Origin: an uncultured Prevotellaceae bacterium | GTDB taxonomy: Bacteria > Bacteroidota > Bacteroidia > Bacteroidales > Bacteroidaceae | Direction: 5' to 3' | NCBI GenBank assembly: GCA_946539475.1 | Contig: CAMNHM010000027.1 | Location: 1 to 23,044 of the forward strand | DNA: 23,044 bases | Shown: piece by piece, positions 1-7,513 of the stretch | Numbering within the stretch: the stretch's first letter is position 1 | Layout: each line of letters starts with the position of its first letter | Notes under the pieces: generated by a model | Database searches by the model: none | The model's input: only the letters and a program-made list of their open reading frames with translations | Told to the model about the DNA's origin: nothing | Program-made: the position numbers and the translations under genes

Positions 1-803
1 CCGCTCCAGAACTCGGAGCACATCTTCGGGGCGTTGGGGCGCAGCTCGCCCAGGCGGCGGAACTGCTGGTCGATGTTGGCGCCGGTGCCGAAGTTCATGG
101 TCCACGTCAGGTCGTCGAGGCCGTTCTTCTCGAAGTTCGACGACCAGTCGCACTGGAAGAGGGCCATCTCCTTGCCGTAGATAGCGCGCAGACAGTCGCG
201 TATCTCACTGATATAGGGCTTGTCCTCGCCGTAGGAGCCGTACTCGTTCTCCACCTGCACCATGATGATGGGGCCGCCGCGCTGGATGGTCAGCGGAGCC
301 AGCTGCTCGCCCACCTTCTCCTCAAATATCTTCACGCGCTCCATAAAATAAGGGTCGCGCTCGCGCAGGCGGATGTCCTTCTTCTTCAGCAGCCACCAGG
401 GCAGGCCGCCCATCTCCCACTCGGCGCAGACGTAGGGACCGGGGCGCACGATGACGTACATGCCGTTCTTCTGCGCCAGACGGCAGAACTCAGCCACGTC
501 GTTGTTGCCCGTGAAGTCGAACTGCCCCTCGCGCTGCTCGTGGATGTTCCAGAAGATGTAGATGCACACGGCATTCATGCCCAGTGCCTTGCACATCTTG
601 ATGCGGTGCTCCCAGTAGGGACGCGGAATGCGAGGATAGTGCACCTCGGCGGCCTTCACGATGAAAGGCTGCCCGTTGAGCAGGAAAGTCTTGTCGCCAA
701 TAGTAAAAGTACCTGGTTTCTCCACTGGGGCAGCGGTTGTCAGAGCAGGCGTGGCTAGCAGCATGGATGCCAGTGCAAAGGTCTTTAGTAGTTTCTTCAT
801 CAT
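1..803 (-). CDS. Beta-galactosidase, glycoside hydrolase family 35 (N-terminal part; gene runs off the left edge)
   Basis: The minus strand is open from an ATG at 803 to the window edge, giving 267 residues without a stop. It opens with a signal peptide (MMKKLLKTFALASMLL, cleavage near residue 24), so the enzyme is exported, probably to the periplasm or cell surface. The sequence then shows the GH35 TIM barrel: VRPGPYVCAEWEMGGLPWWL at about 119-138, QVENEYG at 183-189 and CSEFWSG at 262-268. By family knowledge, Glu187 is the acid/base and Glu264 the nucleophile, so both catalytic residues are visible. GH35 enzymes release terminal beta-galactose from oligosaccharides or plant and host glycans; the substrate here cannot be told. 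A Bacteroidetes promoter lies 20 bp upstream, divergent from the efflux operon. The C-terminal half is outside the window. An alternative start is the second ATG at 800. Confidence 0.93.
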   Translation of the reverse strand, partial: MMKKLLKTFALASMLLATPALTTAAPVEKPGTFTIGDKTFLLNGQPFIVKAAEVHYPRIPRPYWEHRIKMCKALGMNAVCIYIFWNIHEQREGQFDFTGNNDVAEFCRLAQKNGMYVIVRPGPYVCAEWEMGGLPWWLLKKKDIRLRERDPYFMERVKIFEEKVGEQLAPLTIQRGGPIIMVQVENEYGSYGEDKPYISEIRDCLRAIYGKEMALFQCDWSSNFEKNGLDDLTWTMNFGTGANIDQQFRRLGELRPNAPKMCSEFWS

Positions 804-823
804 AGTTGTTGTTTTAATTTGTG

Positions 824-854
824 CAAAGGTACGAAAAAGAAAGCAAAAGGCAAA
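824..854 (-). promoter_or_regulatory. Bacteroidetes-type promoter for the GH35 gene
   Basis: On the minus strand TTTG (854-851) is followed after 19 bp by TACCTTTG (831-824), matching the Bacteroides sigma-ABfr pattern TTTG-N19-TAnnTTTG. It lies 20 bp before the GH35 start codon. It is a sequence match only. Confidence 0.75.
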
Positions 855-864
855 GGAAAAGGCG

Positions 865-894
865 TTTATTCTTTTAATTTTTTTACTAACTTTG
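865..894 (+). promoter_or_regulatory. Bacteroidetes-type promoter for the efflux operon
   Basis: TAACTTTG at 887-894 matches the -7 box TAnnTTTG, and TTTA at 865-868 is a weak -33 box 18 bp upstream. Transcription would start near 900, a short distance before the adaptor start at 913. It is back to back with the GH35 promoter, only about 10 bp apart. Confidence 0.6.
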
Positions 895-912
895 CACCGT
901 ATTAATGAAAAT

Positions 913-1965
913 ATGAATTCGAAGAACGGAACAGAAGGCATGAACAAGTCAATGATGATAGCACTGCTGACCATCTTGTTGGCAGGCAGTTGCAGTGAAA
1001 AGCAGTCGGTGGGAGTGAAGGCTCCCCTGCGCGTGGCAACGGAAGTGGCAGGCACGAGCACAGCCGACGAGTCGGCGGCCGTCTATGTCGGCACGGTGGA
1101 AGAGCGCGAGGCAACGGCCGTGAGTTTTACAGGCATGGGCGTCGTCAGGCGAGTGCTCGTCAGCGAGGGTCAGGCTGTCAGCCGTGGCCAGCTGCTGGCA
1201 GAGATGGACGACACGCAGGCGCGCAACCTGCTCGCCGGAGCAGAGGCAGCAATGGCACAGGCCGACGATGCCTTGCAGCGCTATCGCCAACTTCACGATG
1301 CCGGCTCGCTACCCAAGGTACAATGGGTAGAGATACAGAGCAAGGTAGCTCAGGCACAGTCGCAGCTCGCCGTCGCCCGCAAGAATCTTAGCGACTGCCG
1401 GCTGACAGCCCCCGTCAGCGGCATCATCGGCAGAAAGATGGTCGGTGCCGGCGAGACCGCCCTACCCTCGCAGGCTGTGGTCACCATCCTCGACATTTCG
1501 TCGGTGAAGGTGAAAGTGTCTGTGCCCGAAGGCGAGATAGCCGCTATCAACGAGCATACACCATCGACCATCAGCGTCGAGGCGGCCGGTGTGACCCTCA
1601 ACGGCGGACGCATAGAGAAGGGGGTCGTTGCCGATGCAATGACCCACACCTACGACCTGCGCATCAACCTTGCCAACAGCGGCCGACGCCTGCTGCCCGG
1701 CATGGTGGCTGCTGTCAGGCTCGCAATGCCTCATGCTGAGTCGTCACGTCAGTACACACTTCCAGTGACGGCCATCCAGCAACGCAGCGGAGGGGAGCAT
1801 TTCGTATGGACGGTGAGCGCCGACTCGACGGCTCATCGCGCTACCGTCGCCCTAGGATCCACCACTGGCAACCGCATCGCCATCACAAGCGGCCTGGAAC
1901 AAGGTCAGCGTGTGGTCGTCGAGGGCTATCAGAAACTGAGTGAGGGAACGAAGGTGGTGTTTTAG
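913..1965 (+). CDS. RND efflux periplasmic adaptor lipoprotein (HlyD/AcrA-like membrane fusion protein)
   Basis: The gene encodes about 350 residues. The start at 913 is placed just after the promoter and an A-rich leader; 940 is an alternative that gives a more compact signal sequence, and the open frame before 913 is non-coding upstream DNA. The N terminus carries a lipoprotein signal with lipobox LLAGSC, so the mature protein is probably lipid-anchored at Cys. Next come a first lipoyl half (VVRRVLVSEGQAVSRGQLLAEMDD), an alpha-helical hairpin (about residues 95-155), the second lipoyl half (LTAPVSGIIGRKMVGAGE), a beta-barrel domain and a C-terminal membrane-proximal domain ending at EGYQKLSEGTKVVF. 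This is the usual adaptor order and size. It would bridge the pump and channel encoded directly downstream. A heptanucleotide repeat array starts immediately after its TAG stop. Confidence 0.92.
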   Translation: MNSKNGTEGMNKSMMIALLTILLAGSCSEKQSVGVKAPLRVATEVAGTSTADESAAVYVGTVEEREATAVSFTGMGVVRRVLVSEGQAVSRGQLLAEMDDTQARNLLAGAEAAMAQADDALQRYRQLHDAGSLPKVQWVEIQSKVAQAQSQLAVARKNLSDCRLTAPVSGIIGRKMVGAGETALPSQAVVTILDISSVKVKVSVPEGEIAAINEHTPSTISVEAAGVTLNGGRIEKGVVADAMTHTYDLRINLANSGRRLLPGMVAAVRLAMPHAESSRQYTLPVTAIQQRSGGEHFVWTVSADSTAHRATVALGSTTGNRIAITSGLEQGQRVVVEGYQKLSEGTKVVF

Positions 1966-2060
1966 TTGAGAGTTGAGAGATGAGAGTTGAGAGATGAGAG
2001 ATGAGAGATGAGAGTTCTTCGCTAGCGAAGCGAGCAAGCTCGAGCGGAGAGATGAGAGAC
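1966..2060 (+). repeat. Heptanucleotide array with 38-bp hairpin tail (copy A)
   Basis: Directly after the adaptor's TAG stop come seven in-phase heptamers, TTGAGAG or ATGAGAG (1966-2014). A 38-bp tail follows (2015-2052) with two short inverted repeats, TTCGC/GCGAA and CGAGC/GCTCG, then a last degenerate unit. The tail differs from copy B at 16453-16490 in only 4 of 38 positions. The array fills most of the gap between adaptor and pump genes. Confidence 0.93.
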
Positions 2061-2088
2061 TTTTGTTGTAAGTTTAGAGAATAGAACG

Positions 2089-5000
2089 ATGAAAGAGAAG
2101 ATGTCTTGGCTTAAATGGCCACTCGAACATTATTCCATCACGATATTATTGGCAGTCATGCTGTTCGCTTTTGGCATCTATGGCATGCGCGAGATGCCCA
2201 AGGACGAGTTTCCAGCGTTCACCATCCGCCAGGGCGTGGTGGTGGCCGTCTATCCTGGCGCAACGGCAGAGGAGGTGGAGGAGCAGGTGACGAAGCCGCT
2301 GGAGCGCTATCTCTTCACCTATGGCGAAGTGAAACGCGAAAAGACCACGTCGACCAGCCAGAACGGCATGTCGATGGTGCTCGTCCACCTGAACGACGAA
2401 GTGAACAACAAGGATGAGGTATGGAGCAAGATCAAGCACGGCCTCAGCCTCTTCAAGCAGCAGCTTCCCGCGGGCGTGCTCGCCCTTGTGGCCAACGACG
2501 ATTTTGGCAACACCTCAGCCTTGCTCATCGCCATTGAGAGTCCCGAACGGAGCTATCGGGAGCTCCATCAATACAGTGACATGCTCGGCGACCGCCTGCG
2601 TCGCATCCCCTCGGTAGCCAACGTGCGTACCTATGGCGAGCAGCAAGAGCAGATCAGCCTCTACATCGACCGCCAGCGACTTGAAGCCTATGGCATCGGG
2701 CAGCAGATGCTCCTCGCCCAGCTGCAACAGCAGGGACTGACCACCATGAGCGGCAGCATCGACATGCCTCGCCAGCAGATACCTATCCATATCAAGCCCT
2801 CGCAACGCAGCGAAGACGAGATAGCCAACATGATTGTCTTCAGCGACGCACAGGGCAAAGTGGTCAAGGTAAGAGACGTGGCCCGCGTGGTGCGCGAATA
2901 CGACACCAGTGGCGGCTACATCGAGCAGGACGGACATCCCTGCGTACTCCTCTCACTGGAGATGACGCCTGGCAACAACATTGTGGAGTATGGTGAGGAT
3001 GTCGACCGCGTGCTCGAAGACTTCCGCACCAGCGAGCTGCCCGACGACGTTCATATCACGCGCATCGCCGACCAGCCGAAAGTCGTGGCTACGAGTGTCA
3101 GCGACTTCCTACGCGACCTGCTGATCTCGATGCTCGTCATCGTGCTGGTGATGATGGTGCTCTTCCCCCTGCGATCGGCTATCGTAGCCGCCATCACCGT
3201 GCCGCTGAGCACATTCATCAGCGTGGGCATCATGTATGCCGTAGGCATCGAGCTCAACATGGTGACGCTGGCAGCACTCATCGTCGTCCTCGGAATGGTG
3301 GTCGACAACTCCATCGTTGTCATCGACGGCTATCTGGAATACCTTGGGAAAGGCCATGAGCCACATGTGGCTGCCATCGAGTCGGCACGTCAGTACTTTA
3401 TGCCGATGATGCTGGCCACACTCTGTATCTGCATCATTTTCTATCCGCTGTTGCTCACGATGAAGGGAGCATTCAACGACGCGCTACGCGACTTCCCCCT
3501 GACCATCACCATCAACCTCATGGTATCGCTGCTGCTGGCCGTGACGGTCATCCCCTTCCTCGAGGTGCTGATCATCAAGCCTGACAATCAAGCAGGGGCC
3601 GCCAGCACGGCAAAGGAAAACAGCACGGCAAAGGAGACGGGCTCTTCGGGCCCCAACGCCATCACACGATGGGTGCAGAATGTCTATAACCATGTGCTCG
3701 ACTTCACTTTCTGCCATCCCTGGCTGACCATTGTCGGGGGTATCGCCGCCATATTGCTGTCGGGGCTTATCGTGCCAACGCTCAAGATACGCCTCTTCCC
3801 CTATGCCGACCGCGACCAGTTTGCAGTGGAGATGTTCCTGCCTGACGGCAAAGGGCTCGACGACACCCGCCACATAGCCGACTCCATGCGTATCGTGCTG
3901 GCTCAGGACGAGCGCGTGACAGGCATCACCAGCTTCATCGGCTGCTCATCGCCACGATTCATGACATGCTATGCCCCGCAGGTGGCAGGGAAGAACTATG
4001 CCCAGTTCATCGTCAACACCTGTTCGCAGGAGGCCACCCTCGAGCTGCTGGCAAAGTTCCAGCCGCAGTGGAGCGAACACTTCCCCGAGGCATACGTGAA
4101 GTTCAAGCGACTGGACTACCTCGAGGTGCCCGAGCTGGAATACCGCTTCTATGGCGACAACCTCGACTCGCTGCATGCCGCTGCCGACCAGCTGATGGAG
4201 CGCATACAGACAATGCCCGAGCTGGAATGGGTGCACACCGATTTCCTGCAGCCCTACCCGATGGCCAGCGTAGAGCTCGACCCTGTTGCCTCTGCCCAGC
4301 TGGGCATCAGCCGCGCCTCTGCAGCCCTCTCCCTGGCCGTAGCCACGGGCGATGTCGGCGTCGGACAGCTATGGGAAGGCGACTATGCCCTGCCTATCGT
4401 GCTGAAAGACACTGCCGCCCTGACCTTCTCCGACATCGAGAACCTGCCAGTCACCACCCCATCCACCATGGCGGCTGGTGCCATCGGCGGCACGAGCACC
4501 AGCGTGCCGTTGCGACAAGTGGCCACCGTCAAGCCCCAGTGGACCGAGAGCCGCATCATGCACCGGGCTGGTGAGCGATGCCTCACCGTGACCGGACAGT
4601 TCGCGCAGGGTGTCTATGCCGCCCCTGTCGAGCGTCGCGTGGCAGACATCCAGATGCATGAGCTGCACCTGCCACAGGGTGTCAAGGCTGAGGTGGGAGG
4701 CGAAATAGAATATGATGCTGAGTCACTGCCGCAAATCTTCAGCGGTGTGCTCATCGCAATCGTCATCATTTTCTTCTTCCTGCTGTTCAACTTCAAGAAG
4801 TTCGGCATCACCACCGTCTGCATCGCAGCCCTCGGACTGATGACGCCAGGCGCACTGATAGGCCTCGGACTGATGAACCGCACACTGGGACTCACATCGG
4901 TCATGGGACTCATCACCCTCATGGGAATGATCATGCGCAACGAGATACTCATCTTTGAGCATGCCATAGACCTGATTAAGAAATATGTGGTAGAGCATGG

Positions 5001-5250
5001 TGACTGGACTGTCGACCGAAAGGCCTACAACGAGGCTGTAAAACGAGCAGCCTACGAAGCCGGGCGTCGGCGTATGGTGCCTATCTTCCTTACCACTGCC
5101 ACCACTGCCGTCGGCGTGATACCCATGATCTTGGCAGGCTCCAGCTTCTGGATGCCCGTCGGAGTGACCATTTTTGCCGGAGGTATCGGCTCTCTGATCA
5201 TGGTCGTCACCATGTTGCCCGTCGTCTACTGGAAAGTTAACACTAAATGA
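2089..5250 (+). CDS. RND-family efflux pump, inner-membrane permease (AcrB/HAE1-like)
   Basis: The product is 1053 residues, the normal length for an AcrB-type proton-driven pump. It has the N-terminal membrane helix (about 14-34), a large periplasmic porter region beginning REMPKDEFPAFTIRQGVVVAVYPG-like, helices 2-6 near residues 345-500, the second periplasmic half, and helices 8-12 near 885-1050. The helix-4 signature reads GMVVDNSIVVIDG (from about 402): the first acidic residue is Asp406, while the second position, Asp in E. coli AcrB, is Asn407, as in some other RND subgroups. A cytoplasmic linker at about 503-522 contains a small duplication (STAKENSTAKET). The gene follows the adaptor and overlaps the TolC-like gene by 4 bp (ATGA), so the three form one complex and probably one operon. 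The substrate is unknown; drugs, bile salts or metabolites are possible. Confidence 0.95.
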   Translation: MKEKMSWLKWPLEHYSITILLAVMLFAFGIYGMREMPKDEFPAFTIRQGVVVAVYPGATAEEVEEQVTKPLERYLFTYGEVKREKTTSTSQNGMSMVLVHLNDEVNNKDEVWSKIKHGLSLFKQQLPAGVLALVANDDFGNTSALLIAIESPERSYRELHQYSDMLGDRLRRIPSVANVRTYGEQQEQISLYIDRQRLEAYGIGQQMLLAQLQQQGLTTMSGSIDMPRQQIPIHIKPSQRSEDEIANMIVFSDAQGKVVKVRDVARVVREYDTSGGYIEQDGHPCVLLSLEMTPGNNIVEYGEDVDRVLEDFRTSELPDDVHITRIADQPKVVATSVSDFLRDLLISMLVIVLVMMVLFPLRSAIVAAITVPLSTFISVGIMYAVGIELNMVTLAALIVVLGMVVDNSIVVIDGYLEYLGKGHEPHVAAIESARQYFMPMMLATLCICIIFYPLLLTMKGAFNDALRDFPLTITINLMVSLLLAVTVIPFLEVLIIKPDNQAGAASTAKENSTAKETGSSGPNAITRWVQNVYNHVLDFTFCHPWLTIVGGIAAILLSGLIVPTLKIRLFPYADRDQFAVEMFLPDGKGLDDTRHIADSMRIVLAQDERVTGITSFIGCSSPRFMTCYAPQVAGKNYAQFIVNTCSQEATLELLAKFQPQWSEHFPEAYVKFKRLDYLEVPELEYRFYGDNLDSLHAAADQLMERIQTMPELEWVHTDFLQPYPMASVELDPVASAQLGISRASAALSLAVATGDVGVGQLWEGDYALPIVLKDTAALTFSDIENLPVTTPSTMAAGAIGGTSTSVPLRQVATVKPQWTESRIMHRAGERCLTVTGQFAQGVYAAPVERRVADIQMHELHLPQGVKAEVGGEIEYDAESLPQIFSGVLIAIVIIFFFLLFNFKKFGITTVCIAALGLMTPGALIGLGLMNRTLGLTSVMGLITLMGMIMRNEILIFEHAIDLIKKYVVEHGDWTVDRKAYNEAVKRAAYEAGRRRMVPIFLTTATTAVGVIPMILAGSSFWMPVGVTIFAGGIGSLIMVVTMLPVVYWKVNTK
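3603..3640 (+). repeat. Short in-frame direct repeat in the pump's cytoplasmic linker
   Basis: The 14-base string AGCACGGCAAAGGA occurs twice, 18 bp apart, encoding STAKENSTAKET between transmembrane helices 6 and 7. It is probably a recent tandem duplication in a tolerant loop. Confidence 0.7.
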
Positions 5251-6680
5251 ACGCGTACCTTATGAAAAAGATTCTCTCCACCGCCCTCTGTCCAGTGATG
5301 AAAAGGCCCCTCGTCATCGCCTTGCTGGGTGTGGGTTGCGGGTTAGCTGCAGTCGCCCAGCCCCATACCCTTCAGCAGCTCAAGGACTCGGCTCTGCAGC
5401 ATAATATCGCCATCCGTTCGGCCAAGCATAACATCGAGGCAGCCCAACAGCAGCGCCGCGAGGCCTTCACCAAGTTCTTCCCCACTGTCAGCGGCACAGC
5501 AATGACCTTCAATGCAAATCGGGGAATGGCGAAGATGAACATCGACCCGCAGGAATTCATACCTACATCGATGGCTTCCACGTTCTCGCAGATGTTGCCC
5601 CCCGAGATGTTGGCGGCCTTCTCGTCGCCCATCAGCATGTCGATGATGAAAAACGGCACCATCGCCAGTCTGATGGCTGTGCAGCCCGTCTTCGCGGGTG
5701 GTCAGATCGTCAACGGCAATCGGCTGGCCCGTGTGGGTGAGGAAGTCAGCCATCTGCAGCTACAGCTGTCGGAGAATGAAGTAGAGAAACAGACTGAGCA
5801 ATACTACTGGCAGCTGGTGGGCTTGCTGCAGAAGGAGAAGACGCTCGATGCCGTCGACAGCCTTTTGGCTGATATATATAAAGATGTGGAAGTGGCTGTG
5901 CGCGCAGGAGTGACATTGCGTAACGACCTGTTGCAGGTGCAGCTCCGCCAGAACGACGTGAAGGGTCAGCGGCTGAAGTTGCAGAATGCCTGCTCGCTGC
6001 TCAAGATGCTCCTCGCCCAGTATTGCGGTCTGTCCTCTGACCCAAAGATTGAAATACCAATCCCCCTTTCAGCCCCCGAGGGGGCTACAACAGTCTCTCA
6101 CCTCGATGGCAAGACTATAGAAGCCCCCTCGGGGGCCGTAGGGAGGGCGTTAAGTTCTCTCCCCGAGTATCAGCTCCTCGAGAAACAGGTCGAAGCTGCC
6201 GTACTGCAGCGGAAGATGGAGGTGGGAAAGAACTTGCCGTCGCTGGCTGTCGGAGCTGGTTACAATTATCATAACCTGTTGGATAACGACCGTACCTTCG
6301 CTATGGCCTTCGCCACCGTCAGCGTTCCCATCAGCGATTGGTGGGGCGGCTCACATGCCGTCAAGCGTCGGAAGATTGAACAGCAGAAGGCTGAGGAACA
6401 GTTGGCCGACAATGCCCAGCTGCTTGTCATCCGTATGCAGAAGGCTTGCAACGATGTCGTTGAGGCACAACAGCAGTTGCAGCTCGCACAGCAGGGCAAC
6501 GAGCAGGCGGAGGAGAACCTGCGCCTGAATCGCGACCGCTATCGTGCCGGTACCAGCACCATGAGCAACCTGCTCGAGGCTCAGCTGCTCTGCCAGCAGG
6601 CCCGCGACAAGTATGTCGATGCCTATTCTGATCTGCAACTGCGCTTGCTCGACTACCGTCAGGCTTCTGGGCAACGCTGA
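5247..6680 (+). CDS. TolC-like outer-membrane efflux protein
   Basis: The product has 477 residues, typical for the TolC/OEP family. An export signal ends near LAAVAQPHTL; starts at 5247, 5262 or the Met of MKRPLVIALL are all possible, and 5247 is chosen because of the 4-bp ATGA overlap with the pump gene. Two OEP repeats are visible, each with a long coiled-coil pair: about residues 40-265 (NIEAAQQQRREAF, LQLSENEVEKQTEQYYWQ) and 305-475 (EYQLLEKQVEAAV, QQQLQLAQQGNEQAEENL, ending RLLDYRQASGQ). The protein should trimerise as the outer-membrane exit duct of the upstream adaptor-pump pair. Residues 273-297 between the two repeats are encoded by a 75-bp palindromic element that is also present in mutS2, so this stretch is probably an insertion into a loop and not family sequence. 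Confidence 0.92.
   Translation: MNAYLMKKILSTALCPVMKRPLVIALLGVGCGLAAVAQPHTLQQLKDSALQHNIAIRSAKHNIEAAQQQRREAFTKFFPTVSGTAMTFNANRGMAKMNIDPQEFIPTSMASTFSQMLPPEMLAAFSSPISMSMMKNGTIASLMAVQPVFAGGQIVNGNRLARVGEEVSHLQLQLSENEVEKQTEQYYWQLVGLLQKEKTLDAVDSLLADIYKDVEVAVRAGVTLRNDLLQVQLRQNDVKGQRLKLQNACSLLKMLLAQYCGLSSDPKIEIPIPLSAPEGATTVSHLDGKTIEAPSGAVGRALSSLPEYQLLEKQVEAAVLQRKMEVGKNLPSLAVGAGYNYHNLLDNDRTFAMAFATVSVPISDWWGGSHAVKRRKIEQQKAEEQLADNAQLLVIRMQKACNDVVEAQQQLQLAQQGNEQAEENLRLNRDRYRAGTSTMSNLLEAQLLCQQARDKYVDAYSDLQLRLLDYRQASGQR
6063..6137 (+). repeat. Palindromic element inserted in frame in the TolC-like gene (full copy)
   Basis: Two self-complementary arms, GCCCCCGAGGGGGC (6072-6085) and GCCCCCTCGGGGGC (6123-6136), are exact reverse complements of each other and enclose a 37-bp spacer. 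Read in the gene's frame the 75 bp encode 25 residues from PLSAPEG to APSGA. The element aligns without gaps to mutS2 17147-17073 (minus): 58 of 75 bases and 16 of 25 residues are identical by hand count. Confidence 0.92.
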
Positions 6681-6739
6681 ACGCCATCGAAAAAGAGCAC
6701 ACGCCGAGACTTTGAGATGCAAAGTGGGCTTCTCGCGCT

Positions 6740-6826
6740 ACCAAAACAAGTTGTTTTGGTCTTCAAAGAGGCCTACTTTGATCATCAAAGTGGCCGACTT
6801 TGTTTACCAAAACAACTTGTTTTGGT
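6740..6826. repeat. Paired inverted palindromes (87-bp element)
   Basis: Two 21-base perfect palindromes lie at 6740-6760 and 6806-6826. Both have arms ACCAAAACAA and TTGTTTTGGT around one central base, G in the first and C in the second, so the copies are exact reverse complements. A third palindrome of 17 bases sits midway (6775-6791, arms ACTTTGAT and ATCAAAGT around C), framed by GGCC on each side. A related smaller hairpin, CTTTG/CAAAG, lies just before at 6710-6724. This layout resembles a paired REP (BIME-type) intergenic element. Confidence 0.88.
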
Positions 6827-6970
6827 GTCGCGCATAGCCTTCTATGCAGACCAAAGGCCCAAGCGAGCATCATGCAAGTGCCTCTCAGGCGTGTACAAAG
6901 AGACGTATTAAGGCTGCTTCCCCTAGTTGCCCAACGACCTATTTGAGATAAAAAGTGTTATTTCCAACTT

Positions 6971-6995
6971 AACTTTTCGACCCCTTATGCGTATT
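6971..6995 (+). promoter_or_regulatory. Candidate ECF-type promoter for the sigma operon
   Basis: AACTT (6971-6975; also at 6966-6970) followed after 14 bp by CGTATT (6990-6995) loosely resembles the AAC/CGT pattern of ECF-sigma promoters, which are often self-activated. Nothing matching the housekeeping TAnnTTTG box with a proper -33 partner was found here; TAACTTTT at 6970-6977 is one base off. Transcription would begin almost at the start codon at 7004. Confidence 0.3.
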
Positions 6996-7003
6996 ATTAA
7001 TGT

Positions 7004-7513
7004 ATGACACGCTCAGAGTTCGAACAGATAGCCGCCACATTGCGCGAGGAAGTGCTGAACGTCAGCATGGCATTCTTCGGCAACCACGACGATGCCGAGG
7101 ACACAGCACAGGAGACCTTGGCGCAGCTGTGGCGCTACTGCGAGCACATCGATGCCGGGCGCAACGTCAAGGCACTGGCCGTGCGCGTGGCCAAGAACTG
7201 CTGCGTCAGCATGTATCGGCGCCGGCAACTGGAAGCCGACTACCAGACCCAGGCCTCCAACCTGAAGCTCCAGGCAGCTGCACCATCGCCACAGGAACAT
7301 CTGGAGGCTGCCGACGCACGGCACCTGATGCAGACGGTGTTGGCACTGCTCAAGCCCCGAGAACGCCAGCTCTTCGAGATGCGCCAGATGGAAGGCCTCT
7401 CGACGGAAGAGATAGCTGCCCGGACGGGCATCCCTCGCACATCGGTGGCTGCGATGGTATCGGCAGCCCGCAAGAAGGTACTGACAGAATTTACCAAAAG
7501 AATGAAGCAATGA
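7004..7513 (+). CDS. ECF-type RNA polymerase sigma factor
   Basis: The product is 169 residues, the usual size for a two-domain ECF sigma factor. Region 2 covers about residues 1-85 and includes NHDDAEDTAQETLAQLWRY, the region that binds core polymerase and melts the -10. Region 4 covers about 112-165 with a helix-turn-helix, GLSTEEIAARTGIPRTSVAAMVSAARK in pieces, that reads the -35. The start at 7004 gives a complete region 2. The stop overlaps the next start as ATGA, so the gene is translationally coupled to an anti-sigma-like membrane protein, the usual arrangement for sequestering the factor at the membrane until a signal arrives. The signal and regulon are not visible from sequence; envelope stress is a reasonable guess. 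Confidence 0.93.
   Translation: MTRSEFEQIAATLREEVLNVSMAFFGNHDDAEDTAQETLAQLWRYCEHIDAGRNVKALAVRVAKNCCVSMYRRRQLEADYQTQASNLKLQAAAPSPQEHLEAADARHLMQTVLALLKPRERQLFEMRQMEGLSTEEIAARTGIPRTSVAAMVSAARKKVLTEFTKRMKQ

Larger units (their letters stand above)
6681..7003. other. Gene-free gap between the efflux operon and the sigma-factor gene, rich in hairpins
   Basis: No convincing gene is seen. The first half holds nested palindromes (6705-6826, described separately). The second half (about 6830-6960) shows no clear feature. The last 40 bases hold a candidate promoter for the sigma factor. The hairpins could terminate the efflux transcript, but no U-run follows them. Confidence 0.6.

Noticed and set aside
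661..912. Upstream extension of the adaptor open frame
   Set aside because: It overlaps the signal-peptide end of the divergent GH35 gene and both promoters; the lipoprotein signal starts after 913.
3640..3660. G/C-rich hairpin GGGCTC/GGGCCC in the pump linker as another copy of the in-frame palindromic element
   Set aside because: It lacks the PLSxPEG-coding arm and the shared spacer string, and the stem is short with a 3-base loop.
7000..7509. N-terminal extension of the anti-sigma-like frame
   Set aside because: It reads through the sigma-factor gene in another frame, giving an arginine-rich sequence; the real start at 7510 overlaps the sigma stop.
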